Positions 35,177 through 45,146 of a stretch of DNA of 64,000 nt are shown piece after piece. Each line of letters starts with the position of its first letter. Within the stretch, counting starts at the first letter, position 1. The stretch is from Eubacterium ruminantium (lineage in GTDB: Bacteria > Bacillota > Clostridia > Lachnospirales > Lachnospiraceae). The notes under the pieces are model-generated. The model saw only the letters and a list, made by a program, of their open reading frames with translations. It was not told the origin of the DNA and searched no databases. A program made the translations under genes and the position numbers. Location: NCBI RefSeq assembly GCF_900167085.1, contig NZ_FUXA01000007.1, positions 1 to 64,000 on the forward strand. Reading direction: 5' to 3'.

Positions 35177-36820
35177 TTAAAACTCTTCCTTACCAATCTG
35201 TCCAACTGCACCGCCTTCGATCATATCTTCACGTATAAAGGTTACAAGATCGTCTTCGTTAATATCAGCATCATCACAGATACGAGTAGCCTGTCTGTCT
35301 ACACAACGCTCGAAATAGTTACGTACGAGACGGGCATTAGCGAAGTTTTCAGTCTTCTCATCTGCAAGTCCTCTAAGATATGTTTCTGCAATAAATGCAG
35401 CATTATCTGTAAGAACATAATCATTTTCTTTACACATAAGTTTGAAGATTGTCATAAGCTCTGAGCTCTTGTAATCTCTAAAGAAAATATACTTGTTGAA
35501 ACGTGAACGAAGACCAGGGTTTGATTCAATGAACTCATGCATTCTATCAGTATATCCGGCAACGATAACGATGAGGTCATCACGGTCATCTTCCATACGT
35601 TTCAGGAGTGTATCAACTGCTTCCTGTCCGTAGTCTCCTACATCCTTGTAGTTTGTGAGGGTATATGCCTCATCAAGGAAAAGGATACCACCGATAGCTT
35701 TATCGATAACAGCAGTTGTCTTGATAGCTGTACCACCAGGAGAATGGTCTACAAGACCTGAACGGTCTACTTCAACGAACTGTCCACGGCTAACAACGCC
35801 GAGCTGTTTATATATTCTCGCAATAAGACGTGCGACTGTTGTCTTACCTGTACCAGGATTACCTGTAAATACAAGGTGGAATGACATCTCAGGAACTCTA
35901 TATCCCTTCATCTCACGAAGCTTACGAACCTTGATAATATTTACAAGATGAAGAACATCCTGCTTAACGTCATCAAGACCTGTAAGATCTTTAAGCTTCT
36001 TGATAAGGTCATCAAGTGAAAGCTCTACGTCATCTGAGAATCCATCATGACGGTTTGCTCCGACCTTATTCTTACCACGCTTTGTAGAGTCCTTATCTTC
36101 CTCAGAAATGAAGTTTGCATACTGAGATACATCATCGGCTCTCTTCTTGATAAGATTATATCCGGAACTCATGATCTTCTCTTTAGTAACAAACTTTCCT
36201 GTTGCAGCATCGAATGTTGAAACAGTCTTAGATTTAACAGGCTCTCTGTTCTTATCCTCGATAGGATTTATCTTTGGAGCCTGTGACTCTTCACGAGGCT
36301 TAAGTCTTCTTTCCTTCATTACACCCTCTTCGATAAGAGTATCATAAAGGAACTGCATGTAAGATGATAATCTTTCTTTGATCTCATTACTTACATCATC
36401 ATAATTAATGAAGCCTTCACCCAGTTTTCTAAAGCAGTCAACAACGAATTTTGACTTAGAAACGCTGAGCTCTGAACGTTCATTGTTCATCTTATCCACA
36501 TCAATGAAGAAGACGAGTGATCTAGGCTGCATAGAAAGGAATTCAGGATCGTTACACTTATTCTCAACGAATTCAACGAACTTCTCTTCTGAAATAACCA
36601 TTCTAAGGTTAACTCTAATGAATTCAACCTGATCTGCGATCATTTGTGCTTCTGGATCATATAAATATCCAAGGAACATCAGCATATCGTATCTAAGAAG
36701 ATCCTTAAGAGGCATCTTAGAACCTTCAGGATAAATATTTGAATCGTTGCTAATGTCATCTGCATATAATATACATTCCGAAATTATACTTTTAAGATTT
36801 TTTATTTCCATAGTCTTCAC
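35177..36820 (-). CDS. CbbX/SpoVK-like AAA ATPase
   Basis: 547 residues. The C-terminal AAA domain (about 270-530) has LTGLDDVKQDVLHLVN, Walker A FTGNPGTGKTTVARL, DRSGLVDHSPGGTAIKT, Walker B GGILFLDEAYTL and LRSRFNKYI, the CbbX/SpoVK subgroup. The N-terminal 260 residues are helical, with a charged linker, and unrecognised. Possible roles: remodelling of a protein complex; no Rubisco gene here, so not a Rubisco activase. 59 nt upstream of the tpiA end. Confidence 0.8.
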   Translation of the reverse strand: MKTMEIKNLKSIISECILYADDISNDSNIYPEGSKMPLKDLLRYDMLMFLGYLYDPEAQMIADQVEFIRVNLRMVISEEKFVEFVENKCNDPEFLSMQPRSLVFFIDVDKMNNERSELSVSKSKFVVDCFRKLGEGFINYDDVSNEIKERLSSYMQFLYDTLIEEGVMKERRLKPREESQAPKINPIEDKNREPVKSKTVSTFDAATGKFVTKEKIMSSGYNLIKKRADDVSQYANFISEEDKDSTKRGKNKVGANRHDGFSDDVELSLDDLIKKLKDLTGLDDVKQDVLHLVNIIKVRKLREMKGYRVPEMSFHLVFTGNPGTGKTTVARLIARIYKQLGVVSRGQFVEVDRSGLVDHSPGGTAIKTTAVIDKAIGGILFLDEAYTLTNYKDVGDYGQEAVDTLLKRMEDDRDDLIVIVAGYTDRMHEFIESNPGLRSRFNKYIFFRDYKSSELMTIFKLMCKENDYVLTDNAAFIAETYLRGLADEKTENFANARLVRNYFERCVDRQATRICDDADINEDDLVTFIREDMIEGGAVGQIGKEEF

Positions 36821-36880
36821 CCTGCCACAGTTCGCAATAAAAATACTTTTATAGCCGCTGTATCAAAAAACATTACATAA

Positions 36881-37627
36881 TTAGTAATTAACAATCTTTC
36901 CAAAATCAGCCTTAAGTGAAGCTCCTCCAACAAGACCTCCATCGATATCAGGCTGAGCGAAAAGCTCTGCAGCATTTCCTGCATTTACAGATCCGCCGTA
37001 CTGAATACGAACAGCTTCTGCAGTAGCTACATCATAAATCTCTGCTATACAGTCACGAATTCCCTTACAAACTTCTTCAGCCTGCTCTGTTGTAGCAGTT
37101 TTTCCTGTTCCGATAGCCCAGATTGGTTCGTAAGCGATAACCATATTCTTAACATCATCAGCTGCAACATCTTTAAGATCTGACTTAATCTGAAGTCTGA
37201 TCCAGTCCATTGTTACACCCATTTCTCTCTGCTCAAGTGATTCACCACAGCAAAGGATTGGTGTAAGTCCTGACTCGATTGCTTTCTTAACCTTCTTGTT
37301 AAGCACACAGTCACATTCCTTGAAATAATCACGTCTCTCTGAATGTCCGATGATAACATACTCTACACCTGCATCCTTAAGCATTTCTGCTGAGATTTCT
37401 CCTGTGTAAGCACCCTTATCTTCGAAATACATATTTTCAGCACCAACTTTAACATTTGTTCCCTTAACTGCTTCAACAACAGGAACGATATCAATAGCAG
37501 GTACACAATAAACTACGTCAACTGCATCATTTACAACAAGGTCCTTTAACTCATCTACAAGCTTAACTGCCTGTGATGGAGTCATATTCATCTTCCAGTT
37601 TCCTGCGATAATCTTACGTCTAGACAT
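36881..37627 (-). CDS. tpiA: Triosephosphate isomerase
   Basis: 248 residues with IAGNWKMN (catalytic Asn/Lys), IIGHSERR (catalytic His) and [17 protein letters not shown] (catalytic Glu), and the phosphate loop IQYGGSVN. Interconverts dihydroxyacetone phosphate and glyceraldehyde 3-phosphate. It follows pgk, separated by a strong hairpin. Confidence 0.97.
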   Translation of the reverse strand: MSRRKIIAGNWKMNMTPSQAVKLVDELKDLVVNDAVDVVYCVPAIDIVPVVEAVKGTNVKVGAENMYFEDKGAYTGEISAEMLKDAGVEYVIIGHSERRDYFKECDCVLNKKVKKAIESGLTPILCCGESLEQREMGVTMDWIRLQIKSDLKDVAADDVKNMVIAYEPIWAIGTGKTATTEQAEEVCKGIRDCIAEIYDVATAEAVRIQYGGSVNAGNAAELFAQPDIDGGLVGGASLKADFGKIVNY

Positions 37628-37678
37628 TTTTAGTTCTCCTTATGCTAATAATTTTCTTAAAACCCTTTGAAGTACAGC

Positions 37679-37726
37679 AAAAAGCATGCGACGGCGTACT
37701 CAAAAAAGTACGCCATGTATGCTTTT
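37679..37726 (-). terminator. Hairpin between pgk and tpiA
   Basis: AAAAGCAT and GGCGTACT arms pair with AGTACGCC and ATGCTTTT to form a long stem; on the minus strand it ends in CTTTTTG. It probably attenuates or ends the pgk transcript. Confidence 0.8.
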
Positions 37727-37755
37727 GTAAGTAATCCAATCTTTAAATTGAAAAA

Positions 37756-38967
37756 TTATTTGTTGTTAGCTGCTGCTACACCAGGAAGTTCCTTACCTTC
37801 AAGGAATTCAAGTGAAGCACCACCACCTGTAGAGATGTGGCTCATCTTATCGCCGAATCCAAGCTGATTACAAGCTGCTGCTGAATCTCCACCACCGATG
37901 ATAGTTGTAGCATCTGTTGCTGCAAGAGCTTCTGCTACTGCAATAGTACCCTTTGCAAGAGTTGGGTTCTCGAATACACCCATAGGTCCATTCCAAACAA
38001 CTGTCTTAGCTGTCTTAGCAGCTTCAGCGAAGAGTGCTCTTGTCTTCTCACCGATATCAAGACCTTCCTTATTTGCAGGAATTGCATTTGAAGGAACTGT
38101 CTCAACTTCGATAGGTCCATCGATTGGATCAGGGAAACCATCACCAACAACTGTATCGATTGGAAGGAGAAGCTTCTTACCAAGCTTTTCTGCCTTCTCG
38201 ATCATTTCTTTACAATAATCGATCTTTGTATCATCAACAAGTGAAAGACCAACTTCCTTACCCTGAGCCTTAAGGAATGTATAAGCCATACCACCACCGA
38301 TGATAAGTGTATCACACTTCTCAAGGAGGTTAGAGATAACATTAAGCTTATCAGCAACCTTAGCACCACCGAGGATAGCTACGAATGGTCTAACAGGATT
38401 CTCTACAGCATTTCCAAGGAAATCGATTTCCTTCTGCATAAGATATCCAACAACTGCAGTATCAACATACTGAGTAACACCAACATTTGAGCAGTGAGCT
38501 CTGTGAGCTGTACCAAATGCGTCATTTACGAATACATCGCAGATTGAAGCAAGATCCTTAGAGAATGCTTCTCCGTTCTTTGTCTCTTCTGCTCTGAATC
38601 TTGTATTCTCAAGAAGGATAACTTCTCCATCTTTCATTGCATTAACTGCTTCAACAACGTTTGGTCCTACAACTTCAGGATTTGCAACAAACTTAACTTC
38701 CTGTCCAAGAAGTTCTGAAAGACGTACTGCAACAGGTGCAAGTGTCTTTGTAAGTTTATCTTCTTCTGTCTTAACTTTTCCGAGGTGTGAGCAAAGAATA
38801 ATCTTTCCTCCATCTGCAATAAGTTTCTTGATTGTTGGAAGAGCTGCAACAAGTCTATTCTCGTCTGTTATAACTCCATTCTTAAGAGGTACGTTAAAAT
38901 CGCATCTTACGAGGACTCTCTGGCCCTTAACATTGATATCATCAACTGATTTCTTATTAAGTGACAT
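37756..38967 (-). CDS. pgk: Phosphoglycerate kinase
   Basis: 403 residues: [66 protein letters not shown] and [12 protein letters not shown] are the substrate- and ATP-binding motifs. Makes ATP from 1,3-bisphosphoglycerate. Cytosolic. Confidence 0.97.
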   Translation of the reverse strand: MSLNKKSVDDINVKGQRVLVRCDFNVPLKNGVITDENRLVAALPTIKKLIADGGKIILCSHLGKVKTEEDKLTKTLAPVAVRLSELLGQEVKFVANPEVVGPNVVEAVNAMKDGEVILLENTRFRAEETKNGEAFSKDLASICDVFVNDAFGTAHRAHCSNVGVTQYVDTAVVGYLMQKEIDFLGNAVENPVRPFVAILGGAKVADKLNVISNLLEKCDTLIIGGGMAYTFLKAQGKEVGLSLVDDTKIDYCKEMIEKAEKLGKKLLLPIDTVVGDGFPDPIDGPIEVETVPSNAIPANKEGLDIGEKTRALFAEAAKTAKTVVWNGPMGVFENPTLAKGTIAVAEALAATDATTIIGGGDSAAACNQLGFGDKMSHISTGGGASLEFLEGKELPGVAAANNK

Positions 38968-39018
38968 CTTTATATCTCCTTTTAATTATTAATCTCCCAC
39001 GTATAGTCGTAACGATTC

Positions 39019-39065
39019 GTGTGTATATCCACCCCTTTATATCATAAAGAGGTATATATACACAC
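39019..39065. other. Long stem-loop in the pgk upstream region
   Basis: GTGTGTATAT (39019-39028) pairs with ATATACACAC (39056-39065), with an inner CCTTTAT/ATAAAGAGG stem. It lies between the gap terminator and pgk start, so could be in the pgk leader or a regulator site. No T-run on the minus side. Confidence 0.5.
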
Positions 39066-39127
39066 AAATCCCTAACCTATCTGTAGTAAGATCTGATTGT
39101 TTGGAAACCATGTTTCCTTTAATGTTA

Positions 39128-39160
39128 AAAAAACGGGTCCGGTCATGAAAACCGGACCCG
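39128..39160 (-). terminator. Terminator after gap
   Basis: CGGGTCCGGT (39134-39143) pairs with ACCGGACCCG (39151-39160); on the minus strand a run of seven T follows. Very strong hairpin. Confidence 0.92.
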
Positions 39161-39228
39161 AGTTAATTCCACGGAGTCAGATTAAAAAATCCGACATGGT
39201 TTAGTGACCGCTATTAATCAAACTAAAA

Positions 39229-40266
39229 TTAGTTTAACTCAGCGAAATACTTGATTGTTCTAACCATCTGGCTTGTGTATGAGTTCTCGTTATCATACCA
39301 AGAAACAACCTGTACTTCGTAAAGATCATCAGCAATCTTAGAAACCATTGTCTGTGTAGCATCAAAGAGTGAACCAAATCTCATTCCGATAACGTCAGAA
39401 GAAACGATCTGATCCTCATTGTAACCAAATGATTCAGAAGCAGCAGCCTTCATTGCAGCGTTGATACCATCAACTGTTACATCTGCTCCCTTAACTACAG
39501 CTGTAAGGATTGTTGTAGAACCTGTTGGAACAGGAACTCTCTGTGCAGATCCGATAAGCTTTCCGTTAAGCTCAGGGATAACAAGACCGATAGCCTTAGC
39601 AGCACCTGTTGAGTTAGGAACGATGTTAGCAGCACCAGCACGTGCTCTTCTAAGATCACCCTTTCTGTGTGGTCCGTCAAGGATCATCTGATCACCTGTA
39701 TAAGCATGAATTGTGCTCATGATACCACTCTGAATTGGTGCATAATCATTAAGTGCCTTAGCCATAGGTGCAAGGCAGTTTGTTGTACATGAAGCAGCTG
39801 AGATAATCTGATCATCTGCTGTAAGTGTATTTTCGTTAACTGAGTAAACGATTGTCTTAAGATCATTTCCTGCTGGAGCTGAGATAACAACCTTCTTAGC
39901 ACCTGCATTGATATGAGCCTGTGACTTATCTTTTGAGCAGTAGAAACCTGTACACTCAAGAACAACATCAACGTCAAGCTCTCCCCATGGACAGTTATTT
40001 GCATCTGCTTCCTTATAAATCTTTAATGTCTTTCCATCAACTGTGATCGTATTAGCTTCATCATCAGCTGAAACTGTATGAAGGTTCTGTCCGATAACAC
40101 CAGCGAATCCACCCTGTGCTGTATCGTACTTAAGAAGCTGAGCGAGCATTGAAGGCTTTGTAAGATCGTTGATTGCAACTACCTCATATCCTTCTGCATC
40201 AAACATCTGTCTGAAAGCAAGACGTCCTATACGACCAAATCCATTGATTGCTACTTTTACTGCCAT
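39229..40266 (-). CDS. gap: Glyceraldehyde-3-phosphate dehydrogenase
   Basis: 345 residues: NAD-binding [17 protein letters not shown], catalytic Cys in [22 protein letters not shown], and [16 protein letters not shown]. Oxidises glyceraldehyde 3-phosphate with NAD. First gene of the gap-pgk-tpiA group; AGGAGG lies 12 nt before ATG. Confidence 0.97.
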   Translation of the reverse strand: MAVKVAINGFGRIGRLAFRQMFDAEGYEVVAINDLTKPSMLAQLLKYDTAQGGFAGVIGQNLHTVSADDEANTITVDGKTLKIYKEADANNCPWGELDVDVVLECTGFYCSKDKSQAHINAGAKKVVISAPAGNDLKTIVYSVNENTLTADDQIISAASCTTNCLAPMAKALNDYAPIQSGIMSTIHAYTGDQMILDGPHRKGDLRRARAGAANIVPNSTGAAKAIGLVIPELNGKLIGSAQRVPVPTGSTTILTAVVKGADVTVDGINAAMKAAASESFGYNEDQIVSSDVIGMRFGSLFDATQTMVSKIADDLYEVQVVSWYDNENSYTSQMVRTIKYFAELN

Positions 40267-40341
40267 GTTTTTAAATCCTCCTAGATTTTATAATATATAC
40301 TGCAAAAAGCAGTAAGATTTCGTGAAAAGTATCACAGAGAT

Positions 40342-40370
40342 ATAATAACCTTTACGTTATCAAATTTCAA
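40342..40370 (-). promoter_or_regulatory. Promoter of gap
   Basis: On the minus strand TTGAAA (40370-40365), 17 nt, TATTAT (40347-40342). A small ACTGC/GCAGT hairpin at about 40300-40314 lies in the leader before AGGAGG. Confidence 0.6.
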
Positions 40371-40379
40371 GAGAAAAAA

Positions 40380-41672
40380 TCAGCCTAATTTTTCAAACCT
40401 GTATTTCTGCTTAATATCAGGATATTTCACTTTATCCACCTTACTTACGAACATCATATAAGGCCTGCAATACAACTGAAAATCATCATATAACGCCTGA
40501 TAAACAATAAGCTTCTCCCTTGTTTCGGAATGAATAGCCGTGCCGATTATCTGATACAAATATAAATTCTTCGCTGCATCCTCTTCCGACAATAACTCTC
40601 TCTTGAAATGTCTGACGATGTCCCCCGGTTTAAATTCCCGGGTCCACGTATCGTCTGTATCAACACATTCTGTATAACCTTCATCAACTGCACTCTTTCC
40701 AGAATTGCTTAAATTCTCCTCAGAGAAATCATCAGGATCATCATCAAACTCATCGTATGATTCATCATCCTCCGCAATACCTTTCACGAAACCCAAATCA
40801 GGTTCAGACTTTCCTAAATCTGCTGAAAGACCATCAAGAGCATCTCTGAAAATTTCATAATTTTCCGTTTCATATTCTTTGCAGTAGACCGCATATTCGA
40901 TAATATCAAAACAGCCGATAAACTCCTCGGTTGCTTTTCTGAACGCTTCCGATACGATTTCCGGATCATTTCCAAAAACTCCGCAACCAAAGGCCCCCAA
41001 CACTATAGCCTTCACGCCATTTGCTACAGCAATGGTAAGAATATGTCTCGCTCTTTTTAAATGTATCCTGTATAACTCTTCTTCAGACAGATGTATCCCG
41101 TATCCATTGTTGGATTCTAAACTGTTGTAAGGTATTCCTCTAAGATCCGGAGCGGCCGAACTGATTACATCGACTGTACACCACTTGTTCTTAGGTAATC
41201 TTTCGGGATACTCATCATCCGACTTACAAATGACTATGTCCGGTGAATATATCACCGCATCCGTATGTATCGGATTATTTGAAAGCCTGTTCTGATTGTA
41301 AAATGCATCAATTAACCATTTCTGGTTCAATGTCGGATATAGATTGGAGCATCTGCAAAGAGCTTCTTCCTGAGCTGAACTTCCTCCTACGACTCCACCA
41401 CCCGGATTAACAGCTGAAGCAAAATTCAAAACAGCAACCTTTTTATTCGGAAATGCCTGGCATATATCCATAGCCGCTTCAAAACTTCTCTTCTTACTGA
41501 CTCTGACTTTACTCTCTTCGGCATTCACCCTGTTTATCACAGGATACTCATCCTCTGCATAAAGTCTTGTTCTGTTTACACTGCTAACCGTTTCTGCGTA
41601 TAAGGTTTTCTCCGTCGAATAAAATTCAACCGTATCTTTAAAAACCCCTGCATTTATCTCTCTTATATCCAT
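40380..41672 (-). CDS. Bacterial PARG-like macrodomain (TIGR02452) fused to DUF1653
   Basis: 430 residues. Residues about 1-275 are a microbial poly(ADP-ribose) glycohydrolase-type macrodomain: [17 protein letters not shown] then SSAQEE gives the G-G-G-x(6-8)-Q-E-E catalytic signature, followed by [14 protein letters not shown]. Such enzymes remove ADP-ribose. After an acidic linker ([16 protein letters not shown]), a DUF1653 domain (about 345-425) has [15 protein letters not shown] and [21 protein letters not shown]. Neighbours are a small unknown gene, barstar and barnase, hinting at a stress or conflict cluster. Confidence 0.82.
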   Translation of the reverse strand: MDIREINAGVFKDTVEFYSTEKTLYAETVSSVNRTRLYAEDEYPVINRVNAEESKVRVSKKRSFEAAMDICQAFPNKKVAVLNFASAVNPGGGVVGGSSAQEEALCRCSNLYPTLNQKWLIDAFYNQNRLSNNPIHTDAVIYSPDIVICKSDDEYPERLPKNKWCTVDVISSAAPDLRGIPYNSLESNNGYGIHLSEEELYRIHLKRARHILTIAVANGVKAIVLGAFGCGVFGNDPEIVSEAFRKATEEFIGCFDIIEYAVYCKEYETENYEIFRDALDGLSADLGKSEPDLGFVKGIAEDDESYDEFDDDPDDFSEENLSNSGKSAVDEGYTECVDTDDTWTREFKPGDIVRHFKRELLSEEDAAKNLYLYQIIGTAIHSETREKLIVYQALYDDFQLYCRPYMMFVSKVDKVKYPDIKQKYRFEKLG

Positions 41673-41689
41673 TTAATAAAACTACCCCT

Positions 41690-42019
41690 TTAATATGTCT
41701 TCTTTTTTAGGTACATGAGGCATTCGCTTATTCCATCTAACGCCACTTCAAGCTTAAGTGCTTTAAATACCGAATGCATCTTTCCATTCGGATAGAAGTC
41801 CTCATTGATAATAGAAAGCGCTTCTACCGATGCAGCATTGGCATTCTGATTAAGCTTTTCGAGTTCATAGCCAAATTGCTTAATACTTTGGCTTATGTCC
41901 TTGTATTCAGCGATCGATTTCTGATTTAATTGAATAATGCTGTAATAGTATTTCAGTCCTTCAATGTAACCTCTCTTGATAGAAGGCAATTCGTCAAATC
42001 TTACAATTTCATCTGCCAT
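41690..42019 (-). CDS. Small helical protein, unknown
   Basis: 109 residues from ATG 42019 (GGGGTG upstream). Predicted mostly helical (YSIIQLNQKSIAEYKDISQ, YELEKLNQNANAASVEAL). No known motif. It lies between the PARG-like gene (17 nt) and barstar on the same strand and is probably part of the same unit. Confidence 0.6.
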   Translation of the reverse strand: MADEIVRFDELPSIKRGYIEGLKYYYSIIQLNQKSIAEYKDISQSIKQFGYELEKLNQNANAASVEALSIINEDFYPNGKMHSVFKALKLEVALDGISECLMYLKKKTY

Positions 42020-42105
42020 ATTTAACACCCCTTTTTTATAAGATTTTCACTTCTCTCCCCCAAGAGAAAACTGTATATACATTTTACCAATTTACAGCCA
42101 AAAAA

Positions 42106-42402
42106 TCAATCAATAAACGCTATTGAAATATTATCTTTTTCACTTGTTACATCGTCACACACAATTGTCAGACGATGTATATAATCTTCCATTTCCGAGT
42201 CTATTTTTTGTGTATTATAAAATACAATAAGTGCCTTTTCGAAGATGTCAGATAAAGCATCATAAAGGCTGTCCAGATTATTTCCGTAATAATCTTCTTC
42301 CCCTATCTTTTCTCTGATTCTTCTATGCAATTCAACCTTATCAGCTACTCCTTCGAGATCGATAAGTTTTATATCATCATAATCCAAGTTAAATGATTCC
42401 AT
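42106..42402 (-). CDS. Barstar-family ribonuclease inhibitor
   Basis: 98 residues: DDIKLIDLEGVADKVELHRRIREK, YYGNNLDSLYDALSD (the barstar signature Y-G-x-N-L-D-A-L-x-D) and a C-terminal strand. It would block the barnase encoded at 42511-43227, 108 nt upstream on the same strand. Cytosolic inhibitor. Confidence 0.9.
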   Translation of the reverse strand: MESFNLDYDDIKLIDLEGVADKVELHRRIREKIGEEDYYGNNLDSLYDALSDIFEKALIVFYNTQKIDSEMEDYIHRLTIVCDDVTSEKDNISIAFID

Positions 42403-42510
42403 CCCGTCTCCTTATTATTCCCATCAATATCCTGGCATCCGGTCACGTATATTATTTGATGTCACGCGGTTATTATCGATATCACACACATAAATCACTT
42501 GATGTACAGG

Positions 42511-43227
42511 TTAGTTTTCTTCCCCATATAAAAGTGTGAAGCTTTCATAATGATCATCGGTATAATAAATCAGGCCGTCATTTGAGAAAACTATTCTTTT
42601 GGCTCCTCTTTTCTTACCTTTGGTATCGATGTCACATTCAGTATAACTTCTTCCGCTTTTTTCAGGTAAAAGCCCTTCGTAATTACCGAATCTGTCACCG
42701 CCTATAGCCTTTCCCGGAGCATAATCCTCAAGAACGCCGCCGCTCCATCCAAGATTCTTTGCTTCCTTTTTGGTGATAAAATTATCCGGAAGTTCATTGT
42801 ATAAATGAATATATAAGGCTACTTCATCTTTTGAATAATATGATCCATTTCTGTCGAGAGACTCCTCTTCTGTCGCGGATGATTTCTCTGTTACAGATGA
42901 TACTTCTGTTGTACTCTTATCTTCGGTGCTGATTACAGATTCCGAATTATTTACTGTCGAAGCCTCTTGCTTTTTTTCTTCAGCACTTTTATCTTCGGTA
43001 CCATTTTCTGATTTTGATTTTCCGGTACCATTCTCTTCAGTACTCTTCTTTCCGGCACTGTTCTCTTCTGTAACATTCTGAGAAGCTGTTGTTTTTATCT
43101 CTCCCGAAGGCTTTTTCTTATCCTTCTTTCCGCATCCGTAAAATGATGTGACCACCATGAGAAGGAGCATAATAACTGCAAATATCCTTTTATTCCTTCT
43201 CATTATCTTATTCATAAAACCATTCAT
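42511..43227 (-). CDS. Lipid-anchored barnase-type ribonuclease
   Basis: 238 residues. A lipoprotein signal (VIMLLLMVVTSFYGC, lipobox near residue 32) and a long Ser/Thr/Glu/Lys linker (about 35-125) precede a barnase domain: ELPDNFITKKEAKNLGW, GGDRFGNYEGLLP, YTECDIDT (general base Glu), RIVFSNDGLIYYTDDHYESF (Arg and catalytic His). An RNase exported and tethered outside, with the inhibitor made inside, is the classic barnase/barstar plan; the tether is unusual. Confidence 0.88.
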   Translation of the reverse strand: MNGFMNKIMRRNKRIFAVIMLLLMVVTSFYGCGKKDKKKPSGEIKTTASQNVTEENSAGKKSTEENGTGKSKSENGTEDKSAEEKKQEASTVNNSESVISTEDKSTTEVSSVTEKSSATEEESLDRNGSYYSKDEVALYIHLYNELPDNFITKKEAKNLGWSGGVLEDYAPGKAIGGDRFGNYEGLLPEKSGRSYTECDIDTKGKKRGAKRIVFSNDGLIYYTDDHYESFTLLYGEEN

Positions 43228-43256
43228 TTCTATCTCTCCCGAATCTGTAAATCCAA

Positions 43257-43368
43257 TATGGCTGTCGCAAAAACTTGACTGTCGAAAAGCTCATGTTACT
43301 CCGAAAATTTTGAAATTGTCTTATCGCTGTAAGTAATCATTCTGTCGGGTTATTTAAGAACAGCCATA
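43257..43368. repeat. Long-range inverted repeat in the barnase/response-regulator gap
   Basis: TATGGCTGT (43257-43265) and ACAGCCATA (43360-43368) are perfect complements about 95 nt apart, framing most of the gap. Could form a long hairpin ending the two-component operon transcript. Weak support. Confidence 0.3.
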
Positions 43369-43379
43369 CCAAACTTAGA

Positions 43380-44003
43380 TTATTTATTCTGATAATAAAA
43401 TATTGCGAGATTTGTCCTATCTCTTATGTCGAGTTTTCTCAAGATGTTACTCAGATAATTTCTGACTGTACCTTCGGAAAGGAAAAGCTTATCGGCTATC
43501 TCCTTATTGGAAAGTCCATTTGCAACTTCCTCTATTATCTCTTTTTCCTGAGGCGTTATACCATAGCTTGCATAGTCAAATGATCCGCCATTTTTCTTGA
43601 TCATTTCCGGAAGCCTCTGGGTAATTCCATTTCCAAATACGCACTGACCCTGACAAACAAGCTTCACCGCCGGTATTATTCCATCAAAATCCTGCTTAAT
43701 GATATATCCTTTAGCTCCAAGATTAATGGCGCTTACAATATATTCATCATCATTAAAAGTTGTTAAATAAAGTATCTTGGCATCCGGATTTTTGGAAATA
43801 ATCTCTGTTCCCGCCTCTAAACCGGACATGCCTTTCATCCTGATGTCCATAAGCAGCAAATCAGGTTTATATTCCTCATAAAGTTTTATTGCGTCTTCTC
43901 CACTATTACCTGTTCCAACAACCTCAATCTCACTATCGGAAGATAATATGGTTTTCAGACTCATAGCCACAAGATTATCATCATCAACAACTAGTATTTT
44001 CAT
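43380..44003 (-). CDS. NarL/LuxR-family response regulator
   Basis: 207 residues: receiver with acidic DDD near the N-terminus, phospho-Asp in PDLLLMDIRMKGMSG, Lys in GYIIKQDF; C-terminal LuxR helix-turn-helix ITPQEKEIIEEVANGLSNKE. Pairs with the kinase 18 nt upstream and probably controls the ABC genes of the same operon, as LnrK does for LnrLMN (known family analogue). Confidence 0.93.
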   Translation of the reverse strand: MKILVVDDDNLVAMSLKTILSSDSEIEVVGTGNSGEDAIKLYEEYKPDLLLMDIRMKGMSGLEAGTEIISKNPDAKILYLTTFNDDEYIVSAINLGAKGYIIKQDFDGIIPAVKLVCQGQCVFGNGITQRLPEMIKKNGGSFDYASYGITPQEKEIIEEVANGLSNKEIADKLFLSEGTVRNYLSNILRKLDIRDRTNLAIFYYQNK

Positions 44004-44021
44004 TTCAGCCCTCTCTTATGT

Positions 44022-45134
44022 TTATATATTTTTCCCCAAACGTACAAACACTCTGAAACCATTACCCTTGGTGAAATATGCTTGACCATTAAATTGCTCG
44101 GCACGTTTGATTATATTGTCCAACCCCATTCCTCTATGATCAATTTCAACCTCTTCACCTTCACTGTCTTTGGAATGCCCCAAAGAATCATAATCCCGAA
44201 CGATAATCTGATACATGGACGGATGTTCATCAATCCTAATATCAACCGAATCATTATCGCTATATTTGATTATATTCGAAACCGCTTCCTTGACAATGTT
44301 TATGATAGCATATTTTATCTCTTTAGACATATTATCATTTTCAACATCGCACTCAAAATTTAAATTAAACTTGGATTCAAGCGGTTTTAACATTTCATTT
44401 ACGGATATTTCTATATCAATGGCGTCATCTCGTATATCATGGACACTCTCACGAATATTATTCATGGCTGTGTCCAGCGTATTTCTAAGATCTTTAAGCT
44501 CCTGTGAAATAGCCTCTTCCTTATGAACCACCATCATAGCACCTACCTGAAGGAGGGACCTGCTGAGCATGTGACCCACGTTGTCATGTATCTCCCTGGC
44601 GATACGGTTTCTTTCCGCAAGCTGCGCAGTATATATATTCTTGTCCTGCTCTTCGAGAATAATGATATTCTGATGTTTCAGCAATTCATTTTTAATCTCA
44701 CCCTCATCTCTTATCTTCTTTATATGTATTCGATTTTTATCGATGACATCTGTCTTATATGCCATATATCCGGCCAGGATCATGATAAAAGTAATGTATA
44801 TGATCTCCTGGGGCTGAAATAAATTAAAAGCATTTATTATTGCCACAAATGAAATCAGACCGGCACCATAATGTCGGTCAAAATATGCTTCATATATAAT
44901 TATAGGCAAAATAAATACAGCCTTCGGAATGAAGATACAAATCGAAGCTGCTATCAGGACGAAAATCTTATTAATAAGACTGAATTTATTTCCGATCATC
45001 CTTAAATATGACGTCAGGAAAGCAGCCGTGACCATGACAAATATCATGATCACAAGCTGCATATCCTTAAAGTGCTTCACAAAAACGAAAGCTGCTAATA
45101 ATATTAATATTACCTTATCAAGTAATGTCTTCAA
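44022..45134 (-). CDS. Sensor histidine kinase (HisKA_3/NarX-type)
   Basis: 370 residues. Five to six membrane helices with hardly any extracytoplasmic loop (about 5-130), then the H-box RIAREIHDNVGHMLSRSLLQ and an ATPase domain (NIVKEAVSNIIKYSD, MGLDNIIKRAEQF). Intramembrane-sensing kinase of the DesK/LiaS/LnrJ kind; the input may be the drug or the exporter. Confidence 0.9.
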   Translation of the reverse strand: MKTLLDKVILILLAAFVFVKHFKDMQLVIMIFVMVTAAFLTSYLRMIGNKFSLINKIFVLIAASICIFIPKAVFILPIIIYEAYFDRHYGAGLISFVAIINAFNLFQPQEIIYITFIMILAGYMAYKTDVIDKNRIHIKKIRDEGEIKNELLKHQNIIILEEQDKNIYTAQLAERNRIAREIHDNVGHMLSRSLLQVGAMMVVHKEEAISQELKDLRNTLDTAMNNIRESVHDIRDDAIDIEISVNEMLKPLESKFNLNFECDVENDNMSKEIKYAIINIVKEAVSNIIKYSDNDSVDIRIDEHPSMYQIIVRDYDSLGHSKDSEGEEVEIDHRGMGLDNIIKRAEQFNGQAYFTKGNGFRVFVRLGKNI

Positions 45135-45146
45135 ATCTACACCTTT

